Part shown: piece after piece, positions 1 through 8,459 of the stretch
How the letters are laid out: each line of letters opens with the position of its first letter
How positions within the stretch are numbered: the stretch's first letter is position 1
Assembly (NCBI RefSeq): GCF_036227485.1
Contig: NZ_CP109479.1
Location: forward strand, 5,394,001 to 5,458,000
Source: Streptomyces sp. NBC_01451
GTDB lineage: Bacteria > Actinomycetota > Actinomycetes > Streptomycetales > Streptomycetaceae
DNA: 64,000 bases
Direction: 5' to 3'
Notes under the pieces: model-generated
Seen by the model: only the letters and a program-made list of their open reading frames with translations
The model's database searches: none
What the model was told of the DNA's origin: nothing
Program-made: the position numbers and the translations under genes

Positions 1-1065
1 GAAGCTAAGCGTCAGACCCGGGTCGTCCGCCGGCCGCATGTGGTAGAAGGGCCGGATGCTTGTCGGATAGTGGGTGATGAACGCCCACTCGTGGCCGGTC
101 TGCTCTTTGATGTGCGCTGCGATCCCGCGCTCGCCCTCCGGGTCCAGGTCCTCCTTCACTCCCGCCGGGTCCCAGCCCTTGGACCGAAGGATCTCCTGTG
201 TCTCAGCCATCGTGATCCGCGGGAACGGCATTGTCGGCACCGTGACCTCGACACCGAACGTCTCCTGGATCGCCTCACCGTGTGCGTCGGCGACCTTGGC
301 GATGGCATGAGTAAGCATCTGCTCCTCGAATACCATCACGTCCTCGACCCCGTCGATCCACGCCAACTCCACGTCCACGCCAGTGAATTCGGTGGCGTGC
401 CGGGAGGTGAACGACGGCTCGGCGCGGAAGACGGGCCCGATCTCGAAGACCTTGTCGATACCGGCCGAGATCGCCATCTGTTTGAAGAACTGAGGCGACT
501 GCGCCAGGTAGGCGGAGCGGTCGAAGTAACCGAGCTTGAACACCTCGGCGCCGGACTCCGAGGCTGTGCCCATCAGCTTCGGGGTGTGCATCTCGGTGCA
601 CCCCTGCCGATAGGCGTACTCGCGCATCCCTTGCTCGAAAGTGGTCTGCACAGCGAACAGGAGCTGCGCCTGGGGCCGACGTCGTACGTCCAGGAACCGC
701 CAGTCCAGACGATGTTCGAGTCCGGTCTGGTCGTCGATGGGTAGTGGTGTCTCTGCCCGGTTCAGAACCTCGACTGCTTCCGGGAGGATCTCCAGGCCGG
801 CGAGTTTCACGATCGGGTTGTCCACCACGCGCCCGGTGATCCGGACCGCGGACTCGGGTGTCAGCCCCTCCAGCGCGGCCTCGACCTCGTCGCCTTCGCC
901 GCCGCGTTTGTGGGTTACCTGAACCATGCCGGTGTGGTCGCGCACCACGACGAATTGCATTTTGCGCTGCAGGCGGAGCGTGTTCACCCAGCCCGATACG
1001 GAAACGGTCTGTCCGACATGTTCTCGCAGGTCGGACACCAGTACACGGTTAGTCGTGTGGATCAT
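1..1065 (-). CDS. aspS: Aspartyl-tRNA synthetase, archaeal/nondiscriminating type, 3' end outside window
   Basis: Class II aminoacyl-tRNA synthetase that charges tRNA-Asp, and possibly tRNA-Asn, with aspartate in the cytosol. The first 355 residues are visible. An N-terminal OB-fold anticodon-binding domain (about 1-100, with VSGWVNTLR near residue 20) is followed by the class II catalytic core. Motif 2 is seen as FEIGPVFRAEPSFTSRH, and a later stretch reads FITHYPTSIRPFYHM. There is no GAD insertion in the visible part, which points to the shorter archaeal-type enzyme that Streptomyces carries beside its bacterial AspRS. The ATG at 1065 follows GGAGGG. A T-box leader lies directly upstream. 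Confidence 0.93.
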   Translation of the reverse strand, partial: MIHTTNRVLVSDLREHVGQTVSVSGWVNTLRLQRKMQFVVVRDHTGMVQVTHKRGGEGDEVEAALEGLTPESAVRITGRVVDNPIVKLAGLEILPEAVEVLNRAETPLPIDDQTGLEHRLDWRFLDVRRRPQAQLLFAVQTTFEQGMREYAYRQGCTEMHTPKLMGTASESGAEVFKLGYFDRSAYLAQSPQFFKQMAISAGIDKVFEIGPVFRAEPSFTSRHATEFTGVDVELAWIDGVEDVMVFEEQMLTHAIAKVADAHGEAIQETFGVEVTVPTMPFPRITMAETQEILRSKGWDPAGVKEDLDPEGERGIAAHIKEQTGHEWAFITHYPTSIRPFYHMRPADDPGLTLSF

Positions 1066-1084
1066 CGCAGCCCTCCAAGGGGCG

Positions 1085-1345
1085 TCGTCATGATCCCTTG
1101 GGGGCGCGGACGAGAAGGGTACTCGCGGTGCCACCGCGCCTTTACCGCAGCTCAAAGAGCTACAGCCTCATTCATGCCCGATGACGGGGGCCAGCCGGCG
1201 GGGCATTAGGCCTTCCATGGACCGTTCCTCCCCGCGCTCAGGAGGGTCTTCACCTCGGGGCGCAAGGCCGCCTTCCCAGCTACCGGCGACTCTCTCTGCT
1301 CGCGTGATCCCGCAGCTACTTGTCTCCTTCAACGCATTGGTGTTG
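1085..1345 (-). promoter_or_regulatory. T-box riboswitch leader of the aspartyl-tRNA synthetase gene
   Basis: The leftward leader contains the T-box core GCGGTGGCACCGCG (1125-1138), which pairs with the acceptor end of uncharged tRNA. Further 5' it has a Stem I-like region with an AGAGAG tract and a following distal-loop-like stretch. A GAC triplet (1246-1248) sits in a GTGAA-GAC-CC context like that of a specifier loop. GAC is an Asp codon, which fits the gene. Regulation is probably translational, as in most actinobacterial T-boxes, because the GGAGGG ribosome site lies close downstream. The core is seen directly; the specifier is inferred. Confidence 0.82.
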
Positions 1346-1732
1346 AGCATAGCGGGGCAGGCGGGGATACGACAGCAAGATCACGCGAACGAGGCAGCCT
1401 GCCACCCAACCGGCCATCTTCTGGCACCTGTCCCGTCCCCTTTGCCGCGCCAGATCTGCCGGATCGACGTACAGCCGTGACAGGGGCCCCCACCGTCAGG
1501 GATCTTCACGAGCCGTCGCTCCACGCCGTCGTCACGGAAACAGTCCGGGCGTCCCTGACGAGTTGCTGGCCCTCGGCTGCATCCCTCTGACCAGGACGCC
1601 CCGCCCCCAGGGCCGCGACATGCCGGCCATCCAGCATGGCCACACGCCATCCTCGCCACAGGTCCCACCTTGCCAGCGGACCCGCAGACCTTTCCGCCAG
1701 GAAATTCATGGGAGATATCACGGGAGTGATTT
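1346..1732. other. Intergenic stretch with no recognisable gene
   Basis: This GC-rich stretch lies between the T-box leader and the next rightward genes. Frames are open on both strands, but their translations are Arg/Gly/Pro-rich and match no family I know. No tRNA, insertion sequence or strong hairpin was seen. Confidence 0.4.
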
Positions 1733-1882
1733 TTGGTAGATGTAATCAAGCTCTACGCTGCGTTGGTCAGATCCTCGCACGGATTCGCCTCCTCCAAGGC
1801 GCAGAACGATCTCGAATGTGACGGCAATCTGCGCGACTCGGCATACACCATCCCTGGGTCTACGCCGATCCTGCTTTCGTAA
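1733..1882 (+). CDS. Possible 49-residue small protein
   Basis: A short frame starts with TTG six bases after GGGAG and ends with TAA. The product begins MVDVIKLYAALV and has a mixed composition unlike the Arg/Gly-rich noise around it. No family is recognised. The support is only the well-placed ribosome site and the composition, so it may not be translated. Confidence 0.25.
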   Translation: MVDVIKLYAALVRSSHGFASSKAQNDLECDGNLRDSAYTIPGSTPILLS

Positions 1883-1997
1883 CAACGGGCCCACGCACGC
1901 ATGAATGATCGGCGAATGTGAACACCGGGAGCAAACTGTCGTCCCGACTTTCCACCACCGACCCTGCGCGAGCGACTCAGCGAAAGGAGCCCTCACG

Positions 1998-2906
1998 ATG
2001 GAAGGAATATCCGCGCTCGGGAATTTGGTTGAGGTAATCTCAACCCTGAAATCGGAACCGCCCGACCGCAGCATCAAGTACGTGTTCAAGACGTCAGACA
2101 GGGCTACCTTCGAAGCCGTACAACTCTGGGAGGGAGAGCACCAAGCCTACTCAGTGTGCATGTCGGCCCAAGCGGGATGCAGGTACGGCTGCACGCACTG
2201 CGCCACTACCTTCGCCCGCACGCCCTTCGTTCGAAATTTACAGGCGGAAGAAATCACCTCTGCCGTGGAGCACTTGGATGACGAGGTACGGACTCAGCAA
2301 GGCCCCCTCGCCTGGGTCGATTTCGCCGGGGTCGGGGATGCTGCCGCCAACTGGACTCACGTCACTGCCGCCGCGAGAACGATCGTCGGCCGCGAGTTGG
2401 CGCGGGAGGTGAAGGTGACCAGCATCGCGCCGCAGGCTTGGGTGCGTAATCTCCTGAAGCCCAAGGCTTGGCTCCCGGAGCGCTTCATGTTCTCGCTGCA
2501 CGGTGCCGATGCTGCTCAGCGCAGGATAGTCATCCCACGCGCGGACGACCCTTCCACCGTCTTGCCTCTGTGGGCGGCCGTGGCTGAGATGCGCCCGGTG
2601 CGGCTGAACTACGTTCTTTGCGAGCACAACACGCGACCCGAGGATGAGGCGGCGCTGATCGATCTACTCGCTCCCTACGCCGGACGCTTCCTCCTGTTGC
2701 GGCTCTCCAGTTTCAACCCGGTACACGGCAGCCCCCTGCGCCCAAGCCCGCGAGAAGAAGCATTCATCACCGCTCTCTCCCATGGCTTGACCGGCTGGAC
2801 GGTCTCCCACCACTTGTCTGCCGGCCGGGAGTCGGCGGCTGCCTGTGGGCAGCTTCGTTCAGACATCCTGGAACTCGCTCCGCCAGCTAGGCGCCCAGAG
2901 CTGTAA
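1998..2906 (+). CDS. RlmN/Cfr-family radical SAM methyltransferase, short form
   Basis: 302-residue radical SAM enzyme of the family that methylates C2 or C8 of adenines in 23S rRNA and tRNA. The iron-sulfur triad is C61-x3-C65-x2-C68. The upstream cysteine equivalent to E. coli RlmN C118 is C54, and the C-terminal methyl-carrying cysteine is in the ACGQL motif (C283), so the catalytic set looks complete. It is shorter than RlmN or Cfr (about 350-370 residues) because it lacks most of the N-terminal accessory domain. The ATG at 1998 follows AAGGAG; an in-frame upstream ATG at 1905 lacks such a site. The gene stands alone. Whether it acts on rRNA, tRNA or something else cannot be read from sequence. 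Confidence 0.85.
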   Translation: MEGISALGNLVEVISTLKSEPPDRSIKYVFKTSDRATFEAVQLWEGEHQAYSVCMSAQAGCRYGCTHCATTFARTPFVRNLQAEEITSAVEHLDDEVRTQQGPLAWVDFAGVGDAAANWTHVTAAARTIVGRELAREVKVTSIAPQAWVRNLLKPKAWLPERFMFSLHGADAAQRRIVIPRADDPSTVLPLWAAVAEMRPVRLNYVLCEHNTRPEDEAALIDLLAPYAGRFLLLRLSSFNPVHGSPLRPSPREEAFITALSHGLTGWTVSHHLSAGRESAAACGQLRSDILELAPPARRPEL

Positions 2907-3158
2907 CTACGACGAACACCATGACCTCATGCGCGATCAGGCAGCAGGCGATCCTGGGTAGGCCTCTTGCCTGTTCAGAGCCGCCTCTCACCCGCACGTG
3001 AGCACGGTCGCCGTCGGCTCGCCCGCCCTGGCCATTCACATTCGCCCAGTTGAGGTCAGCATGCGCCGGTGACCACTCCCTGATCGTTGCCGTCGAGGAT
3101 TGGTGATCAGTATGTTCTTCTCGCCGAAGGTTGGGACGGCAGGGCCTCAGGGGGTTTG

Positions 3159-3638
3159 ATGCTGGACACGCTTGTGACTACGGCCGCTGGTGCGCTTTCC
3201 GCCACAGCGGGTGTGCTGGTCGGCGGTATCGTCACGCGCCGTGCTCAAGATCGTCAGTGGACACGGGATCACCAGCTTGCCGCCTACCAGGAACTGTTCA
3301 ACCACTACGCCAAGTTCACGATGGAGCTTAGGCGAGCGCATGGTGACCGGCGCGGCTGGGATTACGACTGGGGCGAGTGGAGCGCGGCCTTGATACGCGT
3401 AAGCCTGGTCGCCCCCGCGGAAGTTGCGGCCGAAGTCGACAACTTCGGCCGCGCCATCAACTCCTTCCTGGACCAGGTGGAGCGAGGCGAACGCACTCCG
3501 CTGCGTAACCCGCTGAGTCTAGAGGAGTTCGAACAGGCCAGGCAGGCACCCGCCAAGGCACAGGCGAAGCTGGTCAACGTCATACGACGTTCACTGCGCA
3601 ATGATCACAAAGGGCTGTCCTTCGGAATCGGTGGGTAA
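3159..3638 (+). CDS. Hypothetical membrane-anchored protein
   Basis: 159-residue protein of unknown function. An N-terminal membrane segment (about residues 3-24, Ala/Gly/Val-rich) is followed by RRAQDRQW and a mostly helical soluble domain with many charged residues. This looks like the single-pass proteins with a cytosolic helical domain that are common in Streptomyces. The ATG at 3159 follows a G-run. An upstream in-frame start at 3087 would place charged residues before the membrane segment, so the shorter form is preferred. No partner gene is evident. Confidence 0.6.
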   Translation: MLDTLVTTAAGALSATAGVLVGGIVTRRAQDRQWTRDHQLAAYQELFNHYAKFTMELRRAHGDRRGWDYDWGEWSAALIRVSLVAPAEVAAEVDNFGRAINSFLDQVERGERTPLRNPLSLEEFEQARQAPAKAQAKLVNVIRRSLRNDHKGLSFGIGG

Positions 3639-3674
3639 TACAACGTCTGCAGCTTGGTTGGCGGATCGCAGGGC

Positions 3675-4148
3675 TTACGCAGACTCGAACTCGGACTCTG
3701 CAGTTCGCTGGCCAGGGGGCGCTGTCGGGGCCTTGGGGCCACGAAGGATTGGGCCCGTGAGTTCGATCGGCACATCGAGGCCGTCGAGGAGCAGGACGAT
3801 CTTGTCGATGTTGGTGAGTCTACGCACTCCGGATTCCAGCATCGATAGGAAGGCCTGGCTCAGGCCGGTCAGTGTGGCCAGATCATCTTGCCGGAGCGAA
3901 CCGAGTCTTCGGACAAGTAAGCAGACGGTCCCGAAGTCTCTCTCCTGGAGGGCTAATTGGATGTCACTTGACTCCCAGACGTGCTCCGGTACACACGGTT
4001 GAGCCCCCGGGGGTTCCCCCCACGCTAGCCGGAGGCATGCATTGCAGTGTGCGTCGTCGTTGTATCTACTCAGGTGGCACCCGCAACCGTGACAGCGACG
4101 CGGATGTCCCGTCATCCCGGGCGCCTGGGCAGTGCGGAGTGCCGACAC
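3675..4148 (-). CDS. XRE-family HTH protein with N-terminal zinc ribbon
   Basis: 157-residue putative DNA-binding regulator. Residues about 18-45 hold two Cys pairs (CHGCG and CNAC) typical of a small zinc ribbon. Residues about 80-130 form a Cro/cI-type HTH (LRQDDLATLTGLSQAFLSML). Many Streptomyces relatives carry a long C-terminal TPR-like region, but this one stops shortly after the HTH with a Pro-rich tail, so it may be a shortened member. GTG at 4148 is chosen because GGAG lies nine bases upstream. Confidence 0.72.
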   Translation of the reverse strand: MSALRTAQAPGMTGHPRRCHGCGCHLSRYNDDAHCNACLRLAWGEPPGAQPCVPEHVWESSDIQLALQERDFGTVCLLVRRLGSLRQDDLATLTGLSQAFLSMLESGVRRLTNIDKIVLLLDGLDVPIELTGPILRGPKAPTAPPGQRTAESEFESA

Positions 4149-4307
4149 GGAGATCTTCTCCTTGGTGAACCGAGATACCGATGGGGGCGATGGGCCGCGT
4201 TCGCGCTGTCCCCGGCCGACGTTGTCCGTGAACAGTGGGAGCGTCGCCTTACTGGGGCGTTGGGCAGCACCGGCGGCGAGGTTGTTCCTGATCCGAACGT
4301 GCGCGGT

Positions 4308-4751
4308 CTACGAGGCTGGGTCTTCCGCGGACCCACGGCGCTCTCTGCGCGCTTTACTCAGGGCTCGACGCAACGCGGCGGGTTGCGTCAGAGCCCTGGG
4401 TGAGCTGGGCAACCTGTGCCAGTGGAGACCGGGAGGCTCGGTCTTGCCCGCTGGCGGGACGATAACGTGGCACTTCAGGCCAAGGGCGACCGTCCCAGGC
4501 TCTTCCCAGTCCGCGGCGGCACCCGCGGGGACGAGGAAGTAGAGACGAGGCTCCGGGTCTTCAGGCGCGAGAACCACTGGGCCCATGGGTTCGCCGGCGT
4601 CGGTGAGGATGTCCATCGCTCGGAGGCCGATGGCCTCGACTGCGCGAATGGCGTCCCACCACTGCCCTGCGGCACACAGTTCGGGCTCCTCGCCGATGGG
4701 CATCCATCGAGGCGGAGGGGCGGATGCTCTCGGGTCAGCATCAGACATCAT
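4308..4751 (-). CDS. Hypothetical protein downstream of XRE-TPR regulator
   Basis: 147-residue protein with no family I can name. It is Pro/Glu-rich, with a W-W pair near residue 31 and a central hydrophobic stretch (PRLYFLVPAGAAADW). It follows the XRE-TPR regulator on the same strand by 109 bp. This pairing, a regulator followed by a small partner, is frequent in Streptomyces. Its start codon lies four bases from a 36-bp inverted repeat, and one arm of the repeat contains the GGGGAG ribosome site. Expression therefore looks controlled there, either by an operator or by an RNA hairpin. Confidence 0.65.
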   Translation of the reverse strand: MMSDADPRASAPPPRWMPIGEEPELCAAGQWWDAIRAVEAIGLRAMDILTDAGEPMGPVVLAPEDPEPRLYFLVPAGAAADWEEPGTVALGLKCHVIVPPAGKTEPPGLHWHRLPSSPRALTQPAALRRALSKARRERRGSAEDPAS

Positions 4752-4754
4752 GCG

Positions 4755-4790
4755 AATGGTCTCCCCACAACTGGTTGTGAGAAGACCATT
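4755..4790 (-). promoter_or_regulatory. 36-bp interrupted inverted repeat over the ribosome site
   Basis: Outer arms AATGGTCT and AGACCATT and inner arms ACAAC and GTTGT are separated by four-base spacers, with a TG centre. The GGGGAG ribosome site of the 4751 start lies in the gene-proximal arm. It could be a repressor operator or an RNA hairpin that hides the ribosome site. Confidence 0.7.
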
Positions 4791-4811
4791 CCATTCTGCA
4801 AGCTCCGTGAG

Positions 4812-4826
4812 CGGACAGACTGTCCG
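4812..4826. promoter_or_regulatory. Palindrome CGGACAG-A-CTGTCCG (site 1)
   Basis: Perfect 7+1+7 palindrome between the XRE-TPR gene and its downstream partner. A near-identical site occurs at 6368-6382 on the other side of the regulator gene, which suggests an operator for that regulator. Confidence 0.6.
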
Positions 4827-4859
4827 GGGGATCCCTCCGCGAACCCCCTTGACGTACCG

Positions 4860-6098
4860 TCAGGCTGTGGTAAGTCCCGCCCAACTCCCGAAGGCAGAAA
4901 GCTCGTTGGAAGGATGCGTCTCCAAGCGCAGCAGAGCAGACGTCGTCTCGCGGACAGACGGGTGGAACCTGACGTGGTTCGGTGCCACCTTGCGCGCCCG
5001 CTGAAGGTCAGCGAACGCCCCTGCCCTGTCCCCTGTCGTGAGCTTCGCCGAAGCCACGTCGATGAAGTGGTGGCTTGACCGCTCGCCAACCGTCGTTGAG
5101 GGCGGCATCCACTCCCCGCCAGAGGTGGGGGCCCACTCTCCAAGCCGCGCCAGAGCCTGCTCCGTGTCACCCATGTCGATCATCGCGTGCACTTCATGGA
5201 TGCGGATGTTCGTCGGCCCGAACGACATCTCGTACGCGAGGGAATCACGATCGCCGGCCATCCTGGACACCTGCTCCGCCTCCCGCAGGTACTCGCTCGC
5301 ACGATCGGGGTTGTTCTCCCGCGCTTCGAGCACAGCGAGCTTGAGCAGGAGAGCGCCGTCCACCGCGAGCGCGTCCTCCGTGTACGAGCGTTCCGGCTGA
5401 ATTCGCTCAAGCTCGCGTCGCAGCGCCAGCAGCTTGCGGCGAGCGGAACTGTAGGCGCCCTGGCGAAGCATCGCGCCGGTAACCAGGTAGGCGGCAGTGA
5501 CCTGCATCAACGGGTCACGGGACTGGTCCGCGGCCCAACGGACGCGCTCCAACGCGGTGGTGGAGAGATCGTGATGGCCCAACTTGTGCGCCAGAGAGTT
5601 GACCGCCCGGTAGGCGCGGGCGAGATGCCAGAAAGCAGATCGTTCCTCATCACCCTGGGCACTGAGCGCCACATGCGTCAGCTCGGTGATGATCGGTGCC
5701 AGGAGCGGCCCCATAGGGGCGTAACGCGCATCACGGCGCAGAGCCGCGATCTGGTCCACTTCCGAAGCGAGCACCGGCAATCCGCGGGGAGCGATATCCA
5801 GCTCATCGGGTGTGTCGTAGCACAGCATGATCCGCCGGAGCTCCGGGATCACCGCGTGAACGCCGTCCTCGGCCTCCGGCTCACCGTAGTACGGCTGCCC
5901 CGTGAGAACCTCGACGCCGAAGTGCAGGGCCTTCGCGAGCGCCAGAACCAACGAGAGCGGCGCCTTTCGCTTCCCGGATTCAAGCTTTTCGATGTAGCTC
6001 GGTGATACGGCGACTTTCTGGGCGAGTTGAGCGACAGACAGTCTCCGAACCTTGCGGGCTATCCGGAGCCGGTCGCCCAGCGTCACGTTCTCAGCCAT
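4860..6098 (-). CDS. XRE-family regulator with C-terminal TPR-like region
   Basis: 412-residue transcriptional regulator. A Cro/cI HTH fills about residues 8-62 (LSVAQLAQKVAVSPSYIEKLE is the recognition region), followed by helical repeats to the end. Repeated A-x3-LxxA patterns are typical of TPR-bearing Streptomyces regulators that sense a peptide or protein partner. ATG at 6098 is chosen because the HTH begins soon after; an upstream ATG at 6128 is in frame but adds no domain. Matching palindromes upstream (6368) and downstream (4812) may be its operators. Confidence 0.85.
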   Translation of the reverse strand: MAENVTLGDRLRIARKVRRLSVAQLAQKVAVSPSYIEKLESGKRKAPLSLVLALAKALHFGVEVLTGQPYYGEPEAEDGVHAVIPELRRIMLCYDTPDELDIAPRGLPVLASEVDQIAALRRDARYAPMGPLLAPIITELTHVALSAQGDEERSAFWHLARAYRAVNSLAHKLGHHDLSTTALERVRWAADQSRDPLMQVTAAYLVTGAMLRQGAYSSARRKLLALRRELERIQPERSYTEDALAVDGALLLKLAVLEARENNPDRASEYLREAEQVSRMAGDRDSLAYEMSFGPTNIRIHEVHAMIDMGDTEQALARLGEWAPTSGGEWMPPSTTVGERSSHHFIDVASAKLTTGDRAGAFADLQRARKVAPNHVRFHPSVRETTSALLRLETHPSNELSAFGSWAGLTTA

Positions 6099-6367
6099 GG
6101 GCGGATCAATCCCTTCTCGACGGAGCACTCAGTTCAGGGTACGGACAAGGCCCCTCCTGGCGAGCCGCGTCGCCAAGTGTTTACGAGGGGGCCGCCGGTT
6201 GCCGGTGATCTTGGGGGTGATGTGCGGGCAGTAGCCGTCGCCAACAGCCCAATCCGCCAACCGACTGGCGTACCAGGAACGGGACTAACCGGCCTATTTA
6301 CGGCAGTTGGGCTGGATCTAGTCGGGATGAACTGGCCTCGCGTCAAGTGCTGGAGCGCAGAAACCCA

Positions 6368-6382
6368 CGGACAGATTGTCCG
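6368..6382. promoter_or_regulatory. Palindrome CGGACAG-A-TTGTCCG (site 2)
   Basis: Fourteen of fifteen bases match the site at 4812-4826. It lies in the roughly 500-bp gap between the divergent XRE-TPR gene and the Mrr-like nuclease gene. I see nothing else of note in that gap. Confidence 0.6.
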
Positions 6383-6595
6383 GTCTCGCTCACTACTCAG
6401 TGGCATCGTAGCTTCGCGCTCAGTTGCTGATTGAGGTTGAGGGCGACGTCTCCTCCCCCCAGGTCACGAGCTCATCCAGCTGACCGGCGAATCGAAGACA
6501 GCATCTCTTCACGCTGGCCGGAAACGCCTACTTGGCAATGCCGCCCCGCACTTCCACACTGCCCACCAGATTCACCACCGGGGGAAGGGGATCCG

Positions 6596-7300
6596 ATGCC
6601 CAAGCGGAAGGGACGCCGCACCAAGGCGCAGCGGCAGCGAGAACTACGCCAACGGGCAGGCATAGCGGCGGCCGGGCTCGCGGCAGTGCTCTTCGTCCTT
6701 TGGCAGTCGCCGTGGCTCCTGCTGGGCCTCGCCGGAACAGGGACCGCGGGTGTCGCCGCCTGGCTTCTGTGGAAGGCCCACAAACGAGAGCGTGCCGGCG
6801 ACCGCACGTGGCGCGAACAGGACCGGCGCATGGAACTGGAACGCTCCATGACCACCATCGACGCCATGACCTGGCAGGACTTCGAACACTACGTGGCCGA
6901 GTTGTGCCGCCGAGACGGTTGCACCAACGTCGCCGTGGTCGGCGGCTCAGGAGACCTTGCCGCAGACATCCTCGGTAACATGCCCGACGGGCGGCGCTTG
7001 GTCGTACAGGTCAAGCATTACGCGCCCCACCGCACGGTTCCCAGTGGCGACATGCAGAAGTTCGTCGGCATGGCCTTCAACGAACACCACGCGGACGTCG
7101 CCCTGTTCGTTGCCACCTGCGAGTACGGCAAAGCTGCACGAGGCCTCGCGATCAAGCACCAAATCGTAGCTCTGAACCGCAACTTGTTCGGCTCCTGGAA
7201 TAGCGGAGCGCCACTGGAATCGCTCCTGTCCTTGAGCGGGACCGGCGGCGGAGTGCCCCGCCGACGGTCGGCAAGAAGACGCCCGGAAGAGGCTTCCTGA
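6596..7300 (+). CDS. Mrr-type restriction endonuclease domain protein, membrane-anchored
   Basis: 234-residue protein. A basic N-terminus is followed by two closely spaced hydrophobic segments (about 22-38 and 40-59) and an Mrr_cat nuclease domain (about 90-200). The PD-(D/E)xK core appears as D124 in AADIL and Q138-x-K140 in VVQVKHY, the usual D...QxK pattern of this family. Mrr-like enzymes cut modified or foreign DNA; the membrane anchor suggests action at the site of DNA entry, which is inference. ATG at 6596 has a strong GGGGAAGGGG site. It stands alone, with no methyltransferase next to it. Confidence 0.85.
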   Translation: MPKRKGRRTKAQRQRELRQRAGIAAAGLAAVLFVLWQSPWLLLGLAGTGTAGVAAWLLWKAHKRERAGDRTWREQDRRMELERSMTTIDAMTWQDFEHYVAELCRRDGCTNVAVVGGSGDLAADILGNMPDGRRLVVQVKHYAPHRTVPSGDMQKFVGMAFNEHHADVALFVATCEYGKAARGLAIKHQIVALNRNLFGSWNSGAPLESLLSLSGTGGGVPRRRSARRRPEEAS

Positions 7301-7441
7301 TCTCTCCACGAGTGTGTCTGCAGCCTCCGCTGTCTGCCGTGGAGATCGCCTGCGGGGTGGTGGCCCCCACTGGGTGGATCGGGAGGGACGGACACCGGAA
7401 CTCGGTGGCGCCAGAGACCGCAATTCCCTCACGCTGAGGGA

Positions 7442-8428
7442 ATGCCGAACACGATCACCCCGCGCCTCCAGTACAGCTCCACAGCCGTACGCCCGCGCTG
7501 GGCCGACCTGCCACGGGACGTCCGTCGGCTTGTCTCCCGACGCCTGGGCGGCACGGTGGATGCCGGGCCGAGCGCCGGAAGCGGGTTCACCAGCGGCTTC
7601 GCCGCCGTGCTCCATGGCGCCAACGGGTCCGAGTTCGTCAAGGCGGCCAACGCCCTGGACAACACCGTGATTGCCGACTGCTACCGGCAGGAGGCACTGA
7701 TCAACACGGCGCTCCCCGCAGAGGTTCCGGCGCCCCGCCTGCGGTGGATCGAGGAACAGGCAGACGGGTGGATCGTCCTGGGATTCGATGCGGTCAATGG
7801 AGGCCGCATGCCCAGCGCGCCGTGGAACGCTGACGAACTCGCAGCGACGCTTGACGCCTACACGGTCACGGCTGAAGCACTCTCCACGCCCTCCGAGACA
7901 CTCCAGCAGGTCGGCCTCAAGTCGATCGGTGACGGCAACGACTTCGCCGACTGGCGCGGCCTCGTCAGCGGCACTTCCAGTGTGGAAGCCCTGCCGGCAT
8001 GGGTGCCGACCAACCGGCTGGAAACCTTGGCTGCCTTGGAAACCCAATGGCGACAGGCCGTGGCTGGCGATGCAGTCCTCCACCACGACCTGCGCCAGGA
8101 CAACGTCCTGCTCGACACGAACGGAGCTGCGTGGATCTGCGACTGGAACTGGCCGTGCCTCGGGGCGAGTTGGTTTGACCTCGTGCTCCTCCTGGCCACA
8201 GCGCACGCCGACGGACACGATGCCACCGCCCTCTTCACGAGCCACCCCACGGCCCGAGAAGTCGACGATCAGCAGCTCGATGCGGCCCTGGCCGCACTCT
8301 CCGGCTTCTTCCTGGTCTCCGGAGCACAACCCCCAGCGGACTGGTCCCCGTACATTCGCCAGCACCAGACCTGGTGCGGCGAGGTCACGCTGCGATGGCT
8401 GGCCAACCGTCGCAGCTGGACGTTCTGA
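7442..8428 (+). CDS. Aminoglycoside phosphotransferase-family kinase
   Basis: 328-residue APH-fold small-molecule kinase. The Brenner motif is HHDLRQDN (catalytic D216, N221), and the metal-binding DWN (D234) follows. The family phosphorylates aminoglycosides, choline, homoserine or other hydroxyl groups, so the substrate cannot be named. No resistance gene cluster surrounds it. ATG at 7442 has a close purine-rich site (GAGGGA). Confidence 0.85.
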   Translation: MPNTITPRLQYSSTAVRPRWADLPRDVRRLVSRRLGGTVDAGPSAGSGFTSGFAAVLHGANGSEFVKAANALDNTVIADCYRQEALINTALPAEVPAPRLRWIEEQADGWIVLGFDAVNGGRMPSAPWNADELAATLDAYTVTAEALSTPSETLQQVGLKSIGDGNDFADWRGLVSGTSSVEALPAWVPTNRLETLAALETQWRQAVAGDAVLHHDLRQDNVLLDTNGAAWICDWNWPCLGASWFDLVLLLATAHADGHDATALFTSHPTAREVDDQQLDAALAALSGFFLVSGAQPPADWSPYIRQHQTWCGEVTLRWLANRRSWTF

Positions 8429-8459
8429 CCGGCAAAATTCGTCCAGGGGCCAGGATCAG

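Noticed and set aside
1381..1749. Leftward 122-codon frame, possible transposase remnant
   Set aside because: No DDE-type motif or terminal repeats could be found. Composition is that of a chance frame.
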